From Candidatus Omnitrophota bacterium (GTDB lineage: Bacteria; Hinthialibacterota; Hinthialibacteria; Hinthialibacterales; JAKPRU01): 64,000 nucleotides of DNA. The position numbers and the translations under genes were made by a program. The DNA lies in NCBI GenBank assembly GCA_029570205.1, contig JAKQSI010000051.1, positions 45,952 to 109,951 on the forward strand, written 5' to 3'. Of the stretch, positions 27,101 to 35,359 are shown one piece after another. Under the pieces are notes generated by a model. The model did no database searches. It was not told the origin of the DNA and saw only the letters and a program-made list of their open reading frames with translations. Every line of letters starts with the position of its first letter. Position 1 is the first letter of the stretch.

Positions 27101-27198
27101 CCGGTAGGCCAGGCGTCTCTGCCTGGTAATTCCGGCGGGCCAGGCGTCTCTGCCTGGCAGATAATCATCAAATAACAGGCACGGAGGCCTGTCCTACC
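27101..27198. repeat. Three palindromic units between converging genes (type B, B, inverted A)
   Basis: Two type B hairpins lie at 27109-27126 and 27140-27157 (CCAGGC-GTCTCT-GCCTGG). An inverted type A hairpin lies at 27175-27192 (ACAGGC-ACGGAG-GCCTGT), followed by CCTACC. They begin immediately after the PilZ stop codon and extend into the 3' end of the convergent DUF115 gene. They could serve as a two-way transcription stop, though no T-tract follows. The mix of both palindrome types at one site ties the two arrays in this window into one family. Confidence 0.85.
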
Positions 27199-29030
27199 AG
27201 AGATATCAACTGACGGAAATCCGCGCAAGTCGTCCGGGATTTCTCGAAGAAAACCCGGTATTTCTTCAGCCGCTCCTCCACCGCATCCAGCGGTTCTTTT
27301 TGGCAGAAAAAATAAATCGCAGAGAACACCGCCTGTTCGACCCCGACTTTGACCAACGGGTCCCGATAGATCGTATTAAAAGTCTCTTCCATGCGAATCC
27401 AGGTCGGATCATGTCTCAACGCCGCCCCCTGACTCAAACAAGAAGTAAGATGTTCTGTGAGACTCAGTCCGAATTCCGCCAATTCAACAGCCCGAAAAAG
27501 ACTTTGTGCGACATTGTTTATACAGTTCTTAACTTTTGTAATATCAATCCGTTGAGGGCTTTTCACTTTCTCACGCAGACGCTGTTGCACCGCTCGGTCT
27601 TCTGCGCAATACGCCGCCACGGATTGACGTAAAGGAAGTATCTCCGTGCCCGGAATCAACGCTCCTCCCTCGGTGGAATCGATCACCCGACGACCGCACA
27701 GGGCCACTTCCTCCTGAAACTTGCGGATATAGAGCGCCATGATTCGCGAAGTGGGAACCTGCCCACCCATCGCTCCCGGAACCCACACAAGGCTTTCCTC
27801 AAGGCGATTGTTTGTGGCCGCATGCCGATCCATGGTCACAGAGGCCGCCCCCGGCGCAATGGACTCAAATGCACGCGCCAATGCGGTCCCTCCCGCATGG
27901 CTTGTCCCACCTTTCGGATCATACGCCAAATCCAGCCCCACAAACACAATCGGATTGCACCCCAGAATTCGGGCAAGAGAAAACGCCGTGTTCGCAACCG
28001 ATCCCCCCTTTTCCACAAAACCCCACGGGCCAAACTCCTGCTCGAACCACCGCGTTGTGGCACATTTCTCCAGATTCATCACCAGACGACGCCAGGGAAC
28101 AAGGGCAGGAATCGTGTGATACACCTCCGGATCGAATGCAAGAATCGGATCGCCTGTGAAAGAAAGGCCGTTAAAATGTCGCTCATTCAGCTCCGTAGGA
28201 TCCGTCGCGACGACAAAATGAGGCACAATTCCGGCTTTTTCCAACAGACGATAGGAGGTATCCACACACAGAATAACCCCGGAATCTTTCACGTTCGCGA
28301 GATCAATTAAATTACGGTTCAGGGATGGCCCGGCAGCTATAATGAAAGCAGGGATATTCGGGAGAAGATTCTCGACCTCAACAATCCCGGTTCGACCAAG
28401 AATGTGAGGCAGGTTTCGCCAGAGATTTTCCTGAAGTTGCCGGCCGCTCTGAATCATCAGTTGGAACTCCGCGGCCGTATGTTCCACCAGGTGGTGAATC
28501 TCCTCCGTAATGCGATCGTAATAATCTCCATTCAATGTATCGGCTGTGCGGGTCCGGTAAAACCGCACACGGCTGCTCATAATGCCGGGGAGAATCCTGC
28601 GGGCCATCTCCAGGACAGAATGAAGATTGTCACCGATTGCAAAATGGATGCGGTTATCGCGAAATGCCTCCGATAAATCCACAGATTCCAGCGCGGCCCG
28701 AAACAGTCCCGGGTCCCTTTCTACGACAAGGAGATCATAAAACCGGTCCCGTCGGTTTCGGACCAGTTCCTGCACCACATATCCCAAACCCATCCCCAGT
28801 AAAATCAAGACTGTAGCGCCTTCTTCCAGGATAGATTCCGTCTCGCGTTCCGCTTCGCGGACCGGATCGTATCGGCTGTGAAGAAGCATCGGTCCGTTCG
28901 CCGTGAGGATTTCCCCAGTCAATGGTCCGGCCTGTGATGGAAACAGTCGGACGGGGTTCTCCGTCCGAGCCATTTCCCCCGCCAAAACAGGGTATCGCGT
29001 CCGAACCGCTTCGAGGTTGGCATCAAACAT
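27168..29030 (-). CDS. DUF115/Maf-like protein (motility-associated factor family)
   Basis: This 620-residue cytoplasmic protein has a DUF115/MAF_flag10 core with a nucleotide-binding-like IIAAGPSLNRN at residues 230-240, CVDTSYRLLEKAGIVPHFVVATDPTE and FVGLDLAYDPKGGTSHAGG. Relatives transfer nonulosonic acids to flagellin or make related glycoconjugates; here no flagellar genes are visible, so another surface glycan is possible. The last nine residues (GQASVPVI with the preceding V) are encoded by an inverted type A palindrome, so the stop codon now lies just past the hairpin. Confidence 0.85.
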   Translation of the reverse strand: MFDANLEAVRTRYPVLAGEMARTENPVRLFPSQAGPLTGEILTANGPMLLHSRYDPVREAERETESILEEGATVLILLGMGLGYVVQELVRNRRDRFYDLLVVERDPGLFRAALESVDLSEAFRDNRIHFAIGDNLHSVLEMARRILPGIMSSRVRFYRTRTADTLNGDYYDRITEEIHHLVEHTAAEFQLMIQSGRQLQENLWRNLPHILGRTGIVEVENLLPNIPAFIIAAGPSLNRNLIDLANVKDSGVILCVDTSYRLLEKAGIVPHFVVATDPTELNERHFNGLSFTGDPILAFDPEVYHTIPALVPWRRLVMNLEKCATTRWFEQEFGPWGFVEKGGSVANTAFSLARILGCNPIVFVGLDLAYDPKGGTSHAGGTALARAFESIAPGAASVTMDRHAATNNRLEESLVWVPGAMGGQVPTSRIMALYIRKFQEEVALCGRRVIDSTEGGALIPGTEILPLRQSVAAYCAEDRAVQQRLREKVKSPQRIDITKVKNCINNVAQSLFRAVELAEFGLSLTEHLTSCLSQGAALRHDPTWIRMEETFNTIYRDPLVKVGVEQAVFSAIYFFCQKEPLDAVEERLKKYRVFFEKSRTTCADFRQLISLVGQASVPVI

Positions 29031-29052
29031 TTTTCGGATTCCGAGCGCTAGG

Positions 29053-29082
29053 TTGACGCTTTTCTCTCAACAGCACTATACT
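29053..29082 (+). promoter_or_regulatory. Sigma-70-like promoter for the glycine-rich secreted protein
   Basis: TTGACG (29053-29058) and TATACT (29077-29082) are separated by 18 bp, a near-consensus pair. They lie 39 bp before the ATG at 29121, which has its own AAGGAG ribosome site nine bases upstream. Confidence 0.65.
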
Positions 29083-29120
29083 GTACTTGAAACAGGTTCT
29101 GATGAAAGGAGCCGCCGATA

Positions 29121-30131
29121 ATGAAGTTTCGCATGTTGCTTATTTTCTGCATTCTTGCACTCCCTGTTGCCGCATGGAGCCAGGATGCGGCTTCCACAAC
29201 CGAGGCTCCCGCCCAACCCGCCGTGGAGGAACCCGCCGCCACGGAGGAACCTGTCGCCGTGGAGGAACCCGCCGCCACGGAGGAACCCACGACAGATGCG
29301 ACAACAGATATCGGATCCGGCGGCGGACCCGATTCCCTGGGAACCCCGGAAAGAACCACAACAACCGCTGAGGGCGGCAGCGAGGTTTCCAGCTCTCTCC
29401 AATTGGCCAATCAGGCTTTTCAGATGCTTGCTGGAAGGCAATTTGAGTTGGCCAAGAAATTATATCAGGACGCGGCAGCGGCGGATCCTCGGTACGAACC
29501 GATGGTTCAATTTGTGGACAACATTATTACTCGTGGAACAGAGCTATATACCGAAATGTATGAGCTCCAGCTGAAATATGAAAATCCCCTTACGCCGGAA
29601 GTGACCATTGACCAGATTACCCGCGAAGATATGGAAAAATACCTCGATTTCAACGTTCGGAGCCAGCTGGCACAGGGTGATATTCTCGGCGATTTCACAC
29701 TTGCGGAGCTTGGCCTGGAAAGCGTGCCGGGGGCCGATACGCTGACTCTGGGGGAATACCTGGGTTGGCGGCGCCGAAAATCCATGAATTACCGGATTTA
29801 TGAAGAAATCATGAAAGGGGTTTATGAACGCCAAAAACGATATGCGCGACTGGACTTCCTGGTCCAGCAGAAGCAGGCCAAAGTGCAACGGCGCGAGGAA
29901 TTGCGTCAGCTCCGCTTGGAAGCCCGTGGCGGTATGGGTGTCGGTGGATTCGGCGGTGGCGGCGGATTTGGGGGTGGCGGCGGATTCGGGGGTGGTGGCG
30001 GAATGGGCGGATTCGGGGGTGGTGGCGGATTCGGAGGCATGGGGGGCGGATTGGGCGGCGGGATGGGCGGTATGGGGGGTGGCGGCATGATGGGTGGCGG
30101 TATGGGAGGAAGATTCTCCGGGGGATTCTAA
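29121..30131 (+). CDS. Secreted protein with glycine-rich C-terminus
   Basis: This 336-residue protein has a Sec signal (MKFRMLLIFCILALPVAAWSQ, probable cleavage after WSQ or nearby). Next is an E/A/P/T-rich linker with repeated EEPAATEEPVA motifs (residues about 30-60). A helical region (about 90-270) begins with a TPR-like unit, QLANQAFQMLAGRQFELAKKLYQDAAAADP. The tail of about 60 residues consists of GGFGGGGGFGG and GGMGG repeats. Low-complexity Gly tails like this occur in surface or matrix-associated proteins. A strong promoter lies upstream and a hairpin terminator downstream, so it is a single-gene unit. I do not recognise a family. Confidence 0.85.
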   Translation: MKFRMLLIFCILALPVAAWSQDAASTTEAPAQPAVEEPAATEEPVAVEEPAATEEPTTDATTDIGSGGGPDSLGTPERTTTTAEGGSEVSSSLQLANQAFQMLAGRQFELAKKLYQDAAAADPRYEPMVQFVDNIITRGTELYTEMYELQLKYENPLTPEVTIDQITREDMEKYLDFNVRSQLAQGDILGDFTLAELGLESVPGADTLTLGEYLGWRRRKSMNYRIYEEIMKGVYERQKRYARLDFLVQQKQAKVQRREELRQLRLEARGGMGVGGFGGGGGFGGGGGFGGGGGMGGFGGGGGFGGMGGGLGGGMGGMGGGGMMGGGMGGRFSGGF

Positions 30132-30160
30132 CGCTCGTTACGTTCAAACAGACCGACAAC

Positions 30161-30190
30161 AAGCCCGAAAATATACTTTATTTCGGGCTT
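30161..30190 (+). terminator. Hairpin terminator after the glycine-rich protein gene
   Basis: AAGCCCGAAA (30161-30170) pairs perfectly with TTTCGGGCTT (30181-30190) across a 10-nt loop, giving a 10-bp stem 30 bp after the stop codon. The following GTTCATTTTC is only moderately T-rich. Confidence 0.7.
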
Positions 30191-30309
30191 GTTCATTTTC
30201 CCCATTGGGGATATACTTTTGGGGTGATGTTATCCTCTCGTGGCAAGAACAGACCGTCATGGCGGGAGTGAAAACCATTTTGATTTCCGTGAAAGGACGG
30301 ATGTGGGCG

Positions 30310-30912
30310 ATGAAACGAGGATTCACACTCATTGAGCTTTTGATTGTGGTGGCGATCATCGGGATCCTGGCGGCAATCGCGGTCCCAAACTTTATGAACG
30401 CGCGCGTTCGTGCCCAAGTTGCCCGTGCCGAGGCGGACCTCAAGAACCTAGCAACAGCCATCGGACTCTACAGCGCAGACCACGGCACATTCCCACCAAA
30501 TTACAATTTCATTATGGGAGTGGCAAACAATCACTCCATGTATCAGCTGTATCTCTCCACGCCGGTTTCGTATATCTCCTCCATACCGGAAGACTATTTC
30601 CGCAAGAAATCTCCCTATGACGACCAGCGATGGTATCCGGACTCCGCGCTGGGTATTTATATTTATATCAATTATCCCGTTAATCGGTCCGGTCCGGATC
30701 GAAACCGTATCCCATTTGATTCTTATTTAATGTGGAGTTTCGGCCCGGATCGCGGACTGAATACCGGCTCATACTATACGCTTCAAGAAATTGAGGCCTA
30801 CGAGAAAAACCATCCCGACAAGTGCGGTATCTTCGAGTACCGAGTAGGATGTCGCTACAGCCCGTCCAATGGGCTGACCAGCCCCGGCGACCTCTATTAT
30901 TTCGGCGGCTGA
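30310..30912 (+). CDS. Type II secretion/type IV pilin-like protein (pseudopilin)
   Basis: This 200-residue protein opens with the prepilin peptidase site KRG-FTLIELLIVVAIIGILAAIAVPNF, including the conserved Glu at +5 of the mature form. A long helix follows (NARVRAQVARAEADLKNLATAIGLY), then a globular part with DHGTFPPNYNF and LMWSFGPDRGL typical of the GspG-like SpG-type proteins common in Planctomycetes-like genomes. It would be assembled in the inner membrane as a pilus or secretion-system subunit. No assembly ATPase or peptidase is nearby, so it is an orphan. A start nine bases upstream (MWAMKRG) is equally possible. Confidence 0.88.
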   Translation: MKRGFTLIELLIVVAIIGILAAIAVPNFMNARVRAQVARAEADLKNLATAIGLYSADHGTFPPNYNFIMGVANNHSMYQLYLSTPVSYISSIPEDYFRKKSPYDDQRWYPDSALGIYIYINYPVNRSGPDRNRIPFDSYLMWSFGPDRGLNTGSYYTLQEIEAYEKNHPDKCGIFEYRVGCRYSPSNGLTSPGDLYYFGG

Positions 30913-30962
30913 GCGGGCCGCCAAAGCGATGCGGCAAAAATTGTCTGAGTCTTGATTCAATT

Positions 30963-31033
30963 GTCTGAACCATGGTTTAGACCGTTCTTCTTCATCATGG
31001 TCATCCCCTAATCCTGCGAATTATGGTTCAGAC
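30963..31033. repeat. 71-bp element with perfect 11-bp inverted ends
   Basis: GTCTGAACCAT at 30963-30973 is repeated exactly in inverse orientation as ATGGTTCAGAC at 31023-31033. A related GTCTGAG...GATTCAA lies just before it (30942-30960). The interior holds AATCCTGCGAA, and similar short elements ending in AATCCTG...TTCAGAC are widespread in intergenic DNA of many uncultured bacteria. It sits between the convergent pseudopilin and lipoprotein genes. It encodes nothing and looks like a miniature mobile or palindromic repeat. Confidence 0.65.
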
Positions 31034-31039
31034 GTCAAT

Positions 31040-31438
31040 TTACTTCAAATTTAATTGAATCTTCTTCAGTATCTGCTCGGAGGCCGCTTCATCACCGAAT
31101 GTTCCAACACGAATTTTGATCCTTGTTTCATTGGCCGATACGCTGGTCAGCTGGATTGTAATGAACCGTTTGCGGCTGTCCACGGAGACGATCTTCGCGT
31201 TGAGCGCATCTTTCTCGCGTTCTTTAACCTGAAACTCCATACTTTCCACTGCTTTCTGGGTGGCTTCCCAGACACGGTTCAACGAAGCCCTTTCGGTTGT
31301 CTCCAACTCACCGTGAAGAAAGGCCCATGTTCCGGCTCCTGCTGCCGCGCTGCCCGCGATCACCGCCGCCGCACATCCGCCGAACACCATCGGCAAAAGA
31401 ATCGCAAGACCGATGAATGGATACCGTTTCCGTAACAT
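31040..31438 (-). CDS. Small DUF3568-like lipoprotein
   Basis: This 132-residue protein has a lipoprotein signal (MLRKRYPFIGLAILLPMVFGGC) and a small mature domain. The hydrophobic AAAVIAGSAAAGAGTWAFLHGELE is followed by an alpha/beta unit (NRVWEATQKAVESMEFQVKE, RFITIQLTSVSANETRIKIRVG, SEQILKKIQ). This layout fits the DUF3568 lipoprotein family, whose function is not known. It has its own transcription unit between the convergent pseudopilin and the divergent SGNH hydrolase. Confidence 0.85.
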   Translation of the reverse strand: MLRKRYPFIGLAILLPMVFGGCAAAVIAGSAAAGAGTWAFLHGELETTERASLNRVWEATQKAVESMEFQVKEREKDALNAKIVSVDSRKRFITIQLTSVSANETRIKIRVGTFGDEAASEQILKKIQLNLK

Positions 31439-31700
31439 GTTAAATTCCTCTCAGATTAAATTTGCGCGTTCCCGCCTTGTCATTTTTTCAACAAGTGTTT
31501 GGTGTAACACAGAGTCACCCGCATATCTTAATTTCATCCCCCTTGTATCGGAAGCCAATCACTACCCGAATGGGAGATCCCCCCATCAGCATAGACCCGG
31601 ACCCGCAAAATGCGGACAATATCTGTATGCGTAATATACCGACAACAATACGGGCAGTAAATCCGGCTCTGCTGATGTGAGAAACCCGGGAGGTCGAAGG

Positions 31701-32564
31701 ATGAAAAAACCGTTTGCGATAGGATCGACAGTTTTGATTGCGACGGCAACCTTTCTCTGCCTGGTTGCCCAGGGGGAGACCGAAGGAGCAAAGAGAATGG
31801 AACGCAAGGACTATTCGGCAAAACCGTTCAAACGGATGGTAATCCTGGGCGAAAGTACCGTGGAAGGCGGCGGCTGGGTGAACAACAATTCCGAGCGATA
31901 CGCCGATATCCTGGTGGAACTGATCAATTCCTACCAGGAGGAGCCGATGGAATATATCAACCAGGGCATCGGCGCAAGCGTGATCTCCCCCAAAAGCCCC
32001 GGTTATGAGGCCTCCCGGAAACCGAGCGCCATCGAACGATACAAGGAGGCTGTGATCGCCCAAAACCCGGACCTCTTTGTACTCGCTTACGGCCTGAACG
32101 ACATGCGGGCCGGAATGGACCCCGATGCGTTCAAAGAAGAAATGGCAAAGATCATCCGGGATGTCAAAGCCACCTGTCATCCGGTAATCGTGCTGGTGAA
32201 TGTGTATCACATGACAGCGTTCAACAGCTATCCGCCGTTCGACAAGGGCAGCTCGAACGACACCAATGTATACAACGGAATCATTCGGGAACTGGCGGAA
32301 GAAAACGATTGCCTGCTGGCCGATGTCTGGGAGGCGGAGGGGCAGGCGGATTGGCTGATCAACCCCGACGGGGTCCACGCAAACGCGCTGGGCAATCGGC
32401 TCATCGCAAATCGAATCTTTGAAGTGCTTGCCCAGAATTGCAGCGGCCTTTCCGTGAAAATCCAGAAGCGGGATGCCGATACGAAATGGGTTCGAGATAC
32501 GACACGCATCCGTTATCAGAAGATCGAACCGGTCGGTGAGAGCAAAAATGACGGGGCTAAATGA
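31701..32564 (+). CDS. SGNH/GDSL-type hydrolase (esterase)
   Basis: This 287-residue secreted hydrolase has an N-terminal signal segment (MKKPFAIGSTVLIATATFLCLVAQG). Block I reads VILGESTVEGG (Ser in GES rather than GDS), block II includes NQGIGAS, block III is AYGLNDM, and block V is NPDGVHAN with the catalytic Asp and His. It probably removes acetyl or acyl groups from a carbohydrate. The start at 31701 has GGAGG eight bases upstream. Its last codons overlap the following HAD gene by four bases, so the two are translationally coupled. Confidence 0.9.
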   Translation: MKKPFAIGSTVLIATATFLCLVAQGETEGAKRMERKDYSAKPFKRMVILGESTVEGGGWVNNNSERYADILVELINSYQEEPMEYINQGIGASVISPKSPGYEASRKPSAIERYKEAVIAQNPDLFVLAYGLNDMRAGMDPDAFKEEMAKIIRDVKATCHPVIVLVNVYHMTAFNSYPPFDKGSSNDTNVYNGIIRELAEENDCLLADVWEAEGQADWLINPDGVHANALGNRLIANRIFEVLAQNCSGLSVKIQKRDADTKWVRDTTRIRYQKIEPVGESKNDGAK

Positions 32565-33229
32565 CCGCGATCCGTGCTTTGATTTTCGATTTCAACGGGG
32601 TCATTCTCAATGACGAACCGATTCATAATGAGAATCTGCAATCGGTGTTTGCGGAAAAAGGGATATTTTTATCTTTAGAGGAAATCCGGCATCGCTGCCA
32701 TGGTCGGGGCGATTATGAATGCTTCTCCATGCTGTTGCGGGAAAATACACGTGAACCGACACCCGCTTTGCTGGAGGCTATGATCGCCCGAAAAAGCCGG
32801 TATTACCGGCAGCGCATCGACCGGGAGGTCCCTTTGGTTCCCGGTATGAGGGAATTTCTCGAACGTTGTCATGGGAGATACCCGTCAGCATTGGCCTCCG
32901 GTGCGTTACCTTCTGAAATTCGGTACGTTTTAGATCGATTGGGGCTGAATCGTTTCTTTGCCGTGACAGCAAACACCTGCGAAGTGAACTTTCCCAAACC
33001 CAATCCGGCGGTGTACCTTCTGGCGTTGGAACGGCTTCGCGCCGGTTGTGCGCCCGATTTGGCTCCGGAGCAATGCCTGGTTTTTGAGGATTCGCCGGTT
33101 GGATTGCAGGCGGCGCTGAGCGCCGGGATGGGGTGTATCGGCGTGGCGACCTCCACCGATGCCCGGGAACTGGCCGGCGCAACAATGGTGATCGCCGATT
33201 TTCTTGATCCAAGGCTGTTCCGGCTATAG
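32561..33229 (+). CDS. HAD-superfamily phosphatase, beta-phosphoglucomutase-like
   Basis: This 222-residue HAD-IA enzyme has motif I as IFDFNGVILNDEP (D10 nucleophile), a helical cap, motif II around ALASGALPSE, and motifs III/IV as NFPKPNP and CLVFEDSPVGLQAALSAG. The second motif I aspartate (D-x-D), normally the acid/base, is N12 here. That occurs in one subgroup but would alter catalysis. It is coupled by a 4-bp overlap to the SGNH hydrolase, which suggests action on the same sugar derivative. Confidence 0.9.
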   Translation: MTAIRALIFDFNGVILNDEPIHNENLQSVFAEKGIFLSLEEIRHRCHGRGDYECFSMLLRENTREPTPALLEAMIARKSRYYRQRIDREVPLVPGMREFLERCHGRYPSALASGALPSEIRYVLDRLGLNRFFAVTANTCEVNFPKPNPAVYLLALERLRAGCAPDLAPEQCLVFEDSPVGLQAALSAGMGCIGVATSTDARELAGATMVIADFLDPRLFRL

Positions 33230-33345
33230 AATTAATCTTTTTTCGGATTTCTCTTGCGTTTTTGATGAAGATTGATATCCTGTTGTAATTGCAGGAGAAA
33301 GGTTAAATAGGCTGAGATCGCTTCTCATCTACAGGAGACCGTCTC

Positions 33346-34143
33346 ATGTATCGTCATTCGTTCTCTCTCGCCGGTGTTTCGTTGGCTGTTCTGGTTCTGT
33401 CAGGCGGCTGTGTCACCGATGATCTGGCCCAGCTTCAGAGCGATGTAAACGAGCTGCATTCGCGCATTTACCAGATGCAGCGCAGCAACGAACGCCAGAC
33501 CACGACCACCACCTCCAGTCTGCGTCAGGTATCCAAAGAGATCAGCGATGCCTTCGATGAAATTCGGTTCACACAGTCCGGCCTGGAGGAAAAAGTCGAC
33601 CAGCTCTCGAATCGCCTGCTCACACAAGAGCAGCGAATGGAAGCGATGGAAGCCTCTGTGGCCCAGTTGGAGAATAAGATGGGCCAGAGCGATCAGACAC
33701 TTCGGAATGATCTGAACACTCAGCGGCAGCAACAGGAAACCACTTCGGCAGCTCAGGTTGCAGAGATCAACCAGCTGCGCAGCGATCTGACCGCGTTTCA
33801 GGAACGACATAAGAGCGAGATGACCGCACTGAATGAAACGGTACGGAAAATGAGCAGTGACCTGCAGAAAGAAATGAATGGATTGCATGCGGAGGTCCGG
33901 AATGTTTATCAGGACATTCTCAAAGAGCTGGGTTCCACAAAGGAAACCGCTCCTGCCGCGACGGCAGAAACGACTACACCGGCAAGCAGTTACTCAGGCG
34001 ATGAATACATCGTCGAAACCGGAGATACCTTGAACGGCATTGCCCGAAAGCTGGGCGTGACAACCGAGGCTCTCAGTGAAGCGAATGGAATTACCGACCC
34101 GAATATGATTCGGGTCGGTCAACATCTGAAGGTACCCAAATAA
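33346..34143 (+). CDS. Coiled-coil LysM lipoprotein, CpoB-like position
   Basis: This 265-residue protein has a lipobox (LVLSGGC), then a long coiled coil (residues about 30-200, with heptads such as LEEKVDQLSNRLLTQEQRMEAM), a Thr/Ala linker and a C-terminal LysM domain (YIVETGDTLNGIARKLGV...IRVGQHLKVPK) that should bind peptidoglycan. It stands directly before tolQ, seven bases apart. In E. coli the Tol locus carries CpoB, a coiled-coil TPR protein that links Tol to wall synthesis. This protein has the coiled coil, but LysM in place of TPR. The functional analogy is inference. Confidence 0.88.
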   Translation: MYRHSFSLAGVSLAVLVLSGGCVTDDLAQLQSDVNELHSRIYQMQRSNERQTTTTTSSLRQVSKEISDAFDEIRFTQSGLEEKVDQLSNRLLTQEQRMEAMEASVAQLENKMGQSDQTLRNDLNTQRQQQETTSAAQVAEINQLRSDLTAFQERHKSEMTALNETVRKMSSDLQKEMNGLHAEVRNVYQDILKELGSTKETAPAATAETTTPASSYSGDEYIVETGDTLNGIARKLGVTTEALSEANGITDPNMIRVGQHLKVPK

Positions 34144-34149
34144 ACCGCC

Positions 34150-34929
34150 GTGACCCCAACCCCCTTTCCTGAACCGACCCTGGCGGCACCGATCATGGAA
34201 TCCCTACCCGGCGTCGGCAGCACTTTCTTAACAAACTCTGTTATTTTGAACGACATTTTGAACAGTAGTTCATTTGCCCTGATGATCTATATCGGGCTTT
34301 TTATTTTGTCCGTACTCACTTGGGCAATCGTGATCAAGAAGATATGGGATTTTCGAGTGGAGTGGTTCCGTTCGCGTTCGTTCCTGGATTTGTTCACCCG
34401 TTTGGAAGGCGATATTTTGAGCTTGGCTCATGAGGGAATCATCGCCCGAAACAGCCCCTCACGGATTTTTGTGGCGGCTTATGAGGAACTTCGTCTCTGG
34501 ACACGCCTGGATGCAAATTCGAAACGTCTTGTTTCCGAGAAGCCCATTGTCGGTCCCCTGGAGCGCACATTGGACCGTGCAATCGACCGAGAGCGGCATG
34601 AATGGGAATGGGGTTGCACCACTCTCGCGACAGCCGCCACCATCTCGCCGCTGCTGGGTTTGCTGGGTACGGTGTGGGGCGTGTTCCATTCGTTTCACAG
34701 CATGGGGACAGCAGGCAATTTGTCGTTACAGACCGTTGCTCCCGGTATTTCGGAAGCCTTGTTAACTACCGTGGTCGGCCTGATGGTGGCTATCCCGGCT
34801 TATGTGGCGCACAACGCGATCCTGAGCCATGTGAGACGGATTGAGCAGGACCTGGAAAGCTTTGCCGGCCAGGTCTTGAATCGTTTCGAGCGTCAAGTAC
34901 ACGTCCGCCGAAGTTCCGAGAGCGACTGA
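34150..34929 (+). CDS. tolQ: TolQ/ExbB-type proton channel subunit
   Basis: This 259-residue inner-membrane protein of the MotA/TolQ/ExbB family has three membrane segments: SFALMIYIGLFILSVLTWAIVI, the helix starting TLATAATISPLLGLLGTVWGVFHSF, and SEALLTTVVGLMVAIPAYVAHNAIL. The conserved GLLGTVWG and TTVVGLMVAIPAY stretches form the proton path. It uses a GTG start (34150); an ATG 15 codons downstream (MESLPGVG) is an alternative. It begins an operon with tolR, a TonB/TolA-like gene and tolB, so the Tol role is preferred to the Exb role. Confidence 0.93.
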   Translation: MTPTPFPEPTLAAPIMESLPGVGSTFLTNSVILNDILNSSSFALMIYIGLFILSVLTWAIVIKKIWDFRVEWFRSRSFLDLFTRLEGDILSLAHEGIIARNSPSRIFVAAYEELRLWTRLDANSKRLVSEKPIVGPLERTLDRAIDRERHEWEWGCTTLATAATISPLLGLLGTVWGVFHSFHSMGTAGNLSLQTVAPGISEALLTTVVGLMVAIPAYVAHNAILSHVRRIEQDLESFAGQVLNRFERQVHVRRSSESD

Positions 34930-34946
34930 TCCAACTCGAGGTAATT

Positions 34947-35357
34947 GTGGCCCGATTCCGCAGATATACCCCACGGCGTTCGCCGGTCGCCGACATCAAT
35001 ATCACCAACCTGGTCGATGTGACTATGGTGCTGCTTATTATTTTCATCATGGTCGCGCCGTTTTCACGTGAGGGATTGGAAATCGAACTGCCGAAAGTGA
35101 AGTTGGCTCAGAGATTCGGCAAACAGGCCATCGTGTTGGAGATGGATCAGTACGGAGCGTTGGCTCTGAACGGGAACCCGGTTGATCTCGAATCGCTTCC
35201 GCAGAAGCTGCGGGAGGAAAAAGAAGCGCACAAAGATTGGCCGGTGTACTTCCGGGCGGACGGTCGGAACACCCTTCAGAGCGCGGCGGAGGTCAAAAGC
35301 GCAATGATGGAAGCGGGGATAGAAAGGTATGGCGAGCTCGTTGAGAAGAAGCAGTAA
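34947..35357 (+). CDS. tolR: TolR/ExbD-type subunit
   Basis: This 136-residue protein has one membrane helix (NLVDVTMVLLIIFIMVAPF) that contains the conserved proton-carrying Asp in TNLVDVTMVLL, and a small periplasmic domain (IELPKVKLAQ, VYFRADGRNTLQSAAEVKSAM). It starts with GTG at 34947 behind CTCGAGG. It lies 17 bp after tolQ and two bases before the TonB/TolA-like gene. Confidence 0.93.
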   Translation: MARFRRYTPRRSPVADINITNLVDVTMVLLIIFIMVAPFSREGLEIELPKVKLAQRFGKQAIVLEMDQYGALALNGNPVDLESLPQKLREEKEAHKDWPVYFRADGRNTLQSAAEVKSAMMEAGIERYGELVEKKQ

Positions 35358-35359
35358 TC

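Noticed and set aside
31515-32378. A minus-strand frame of 287 residues opposite the SGNH hydrolase
   Set aside because: It is a shadow of the real gene; the plus strand carries the SGNH blocks and a GGAGG site.
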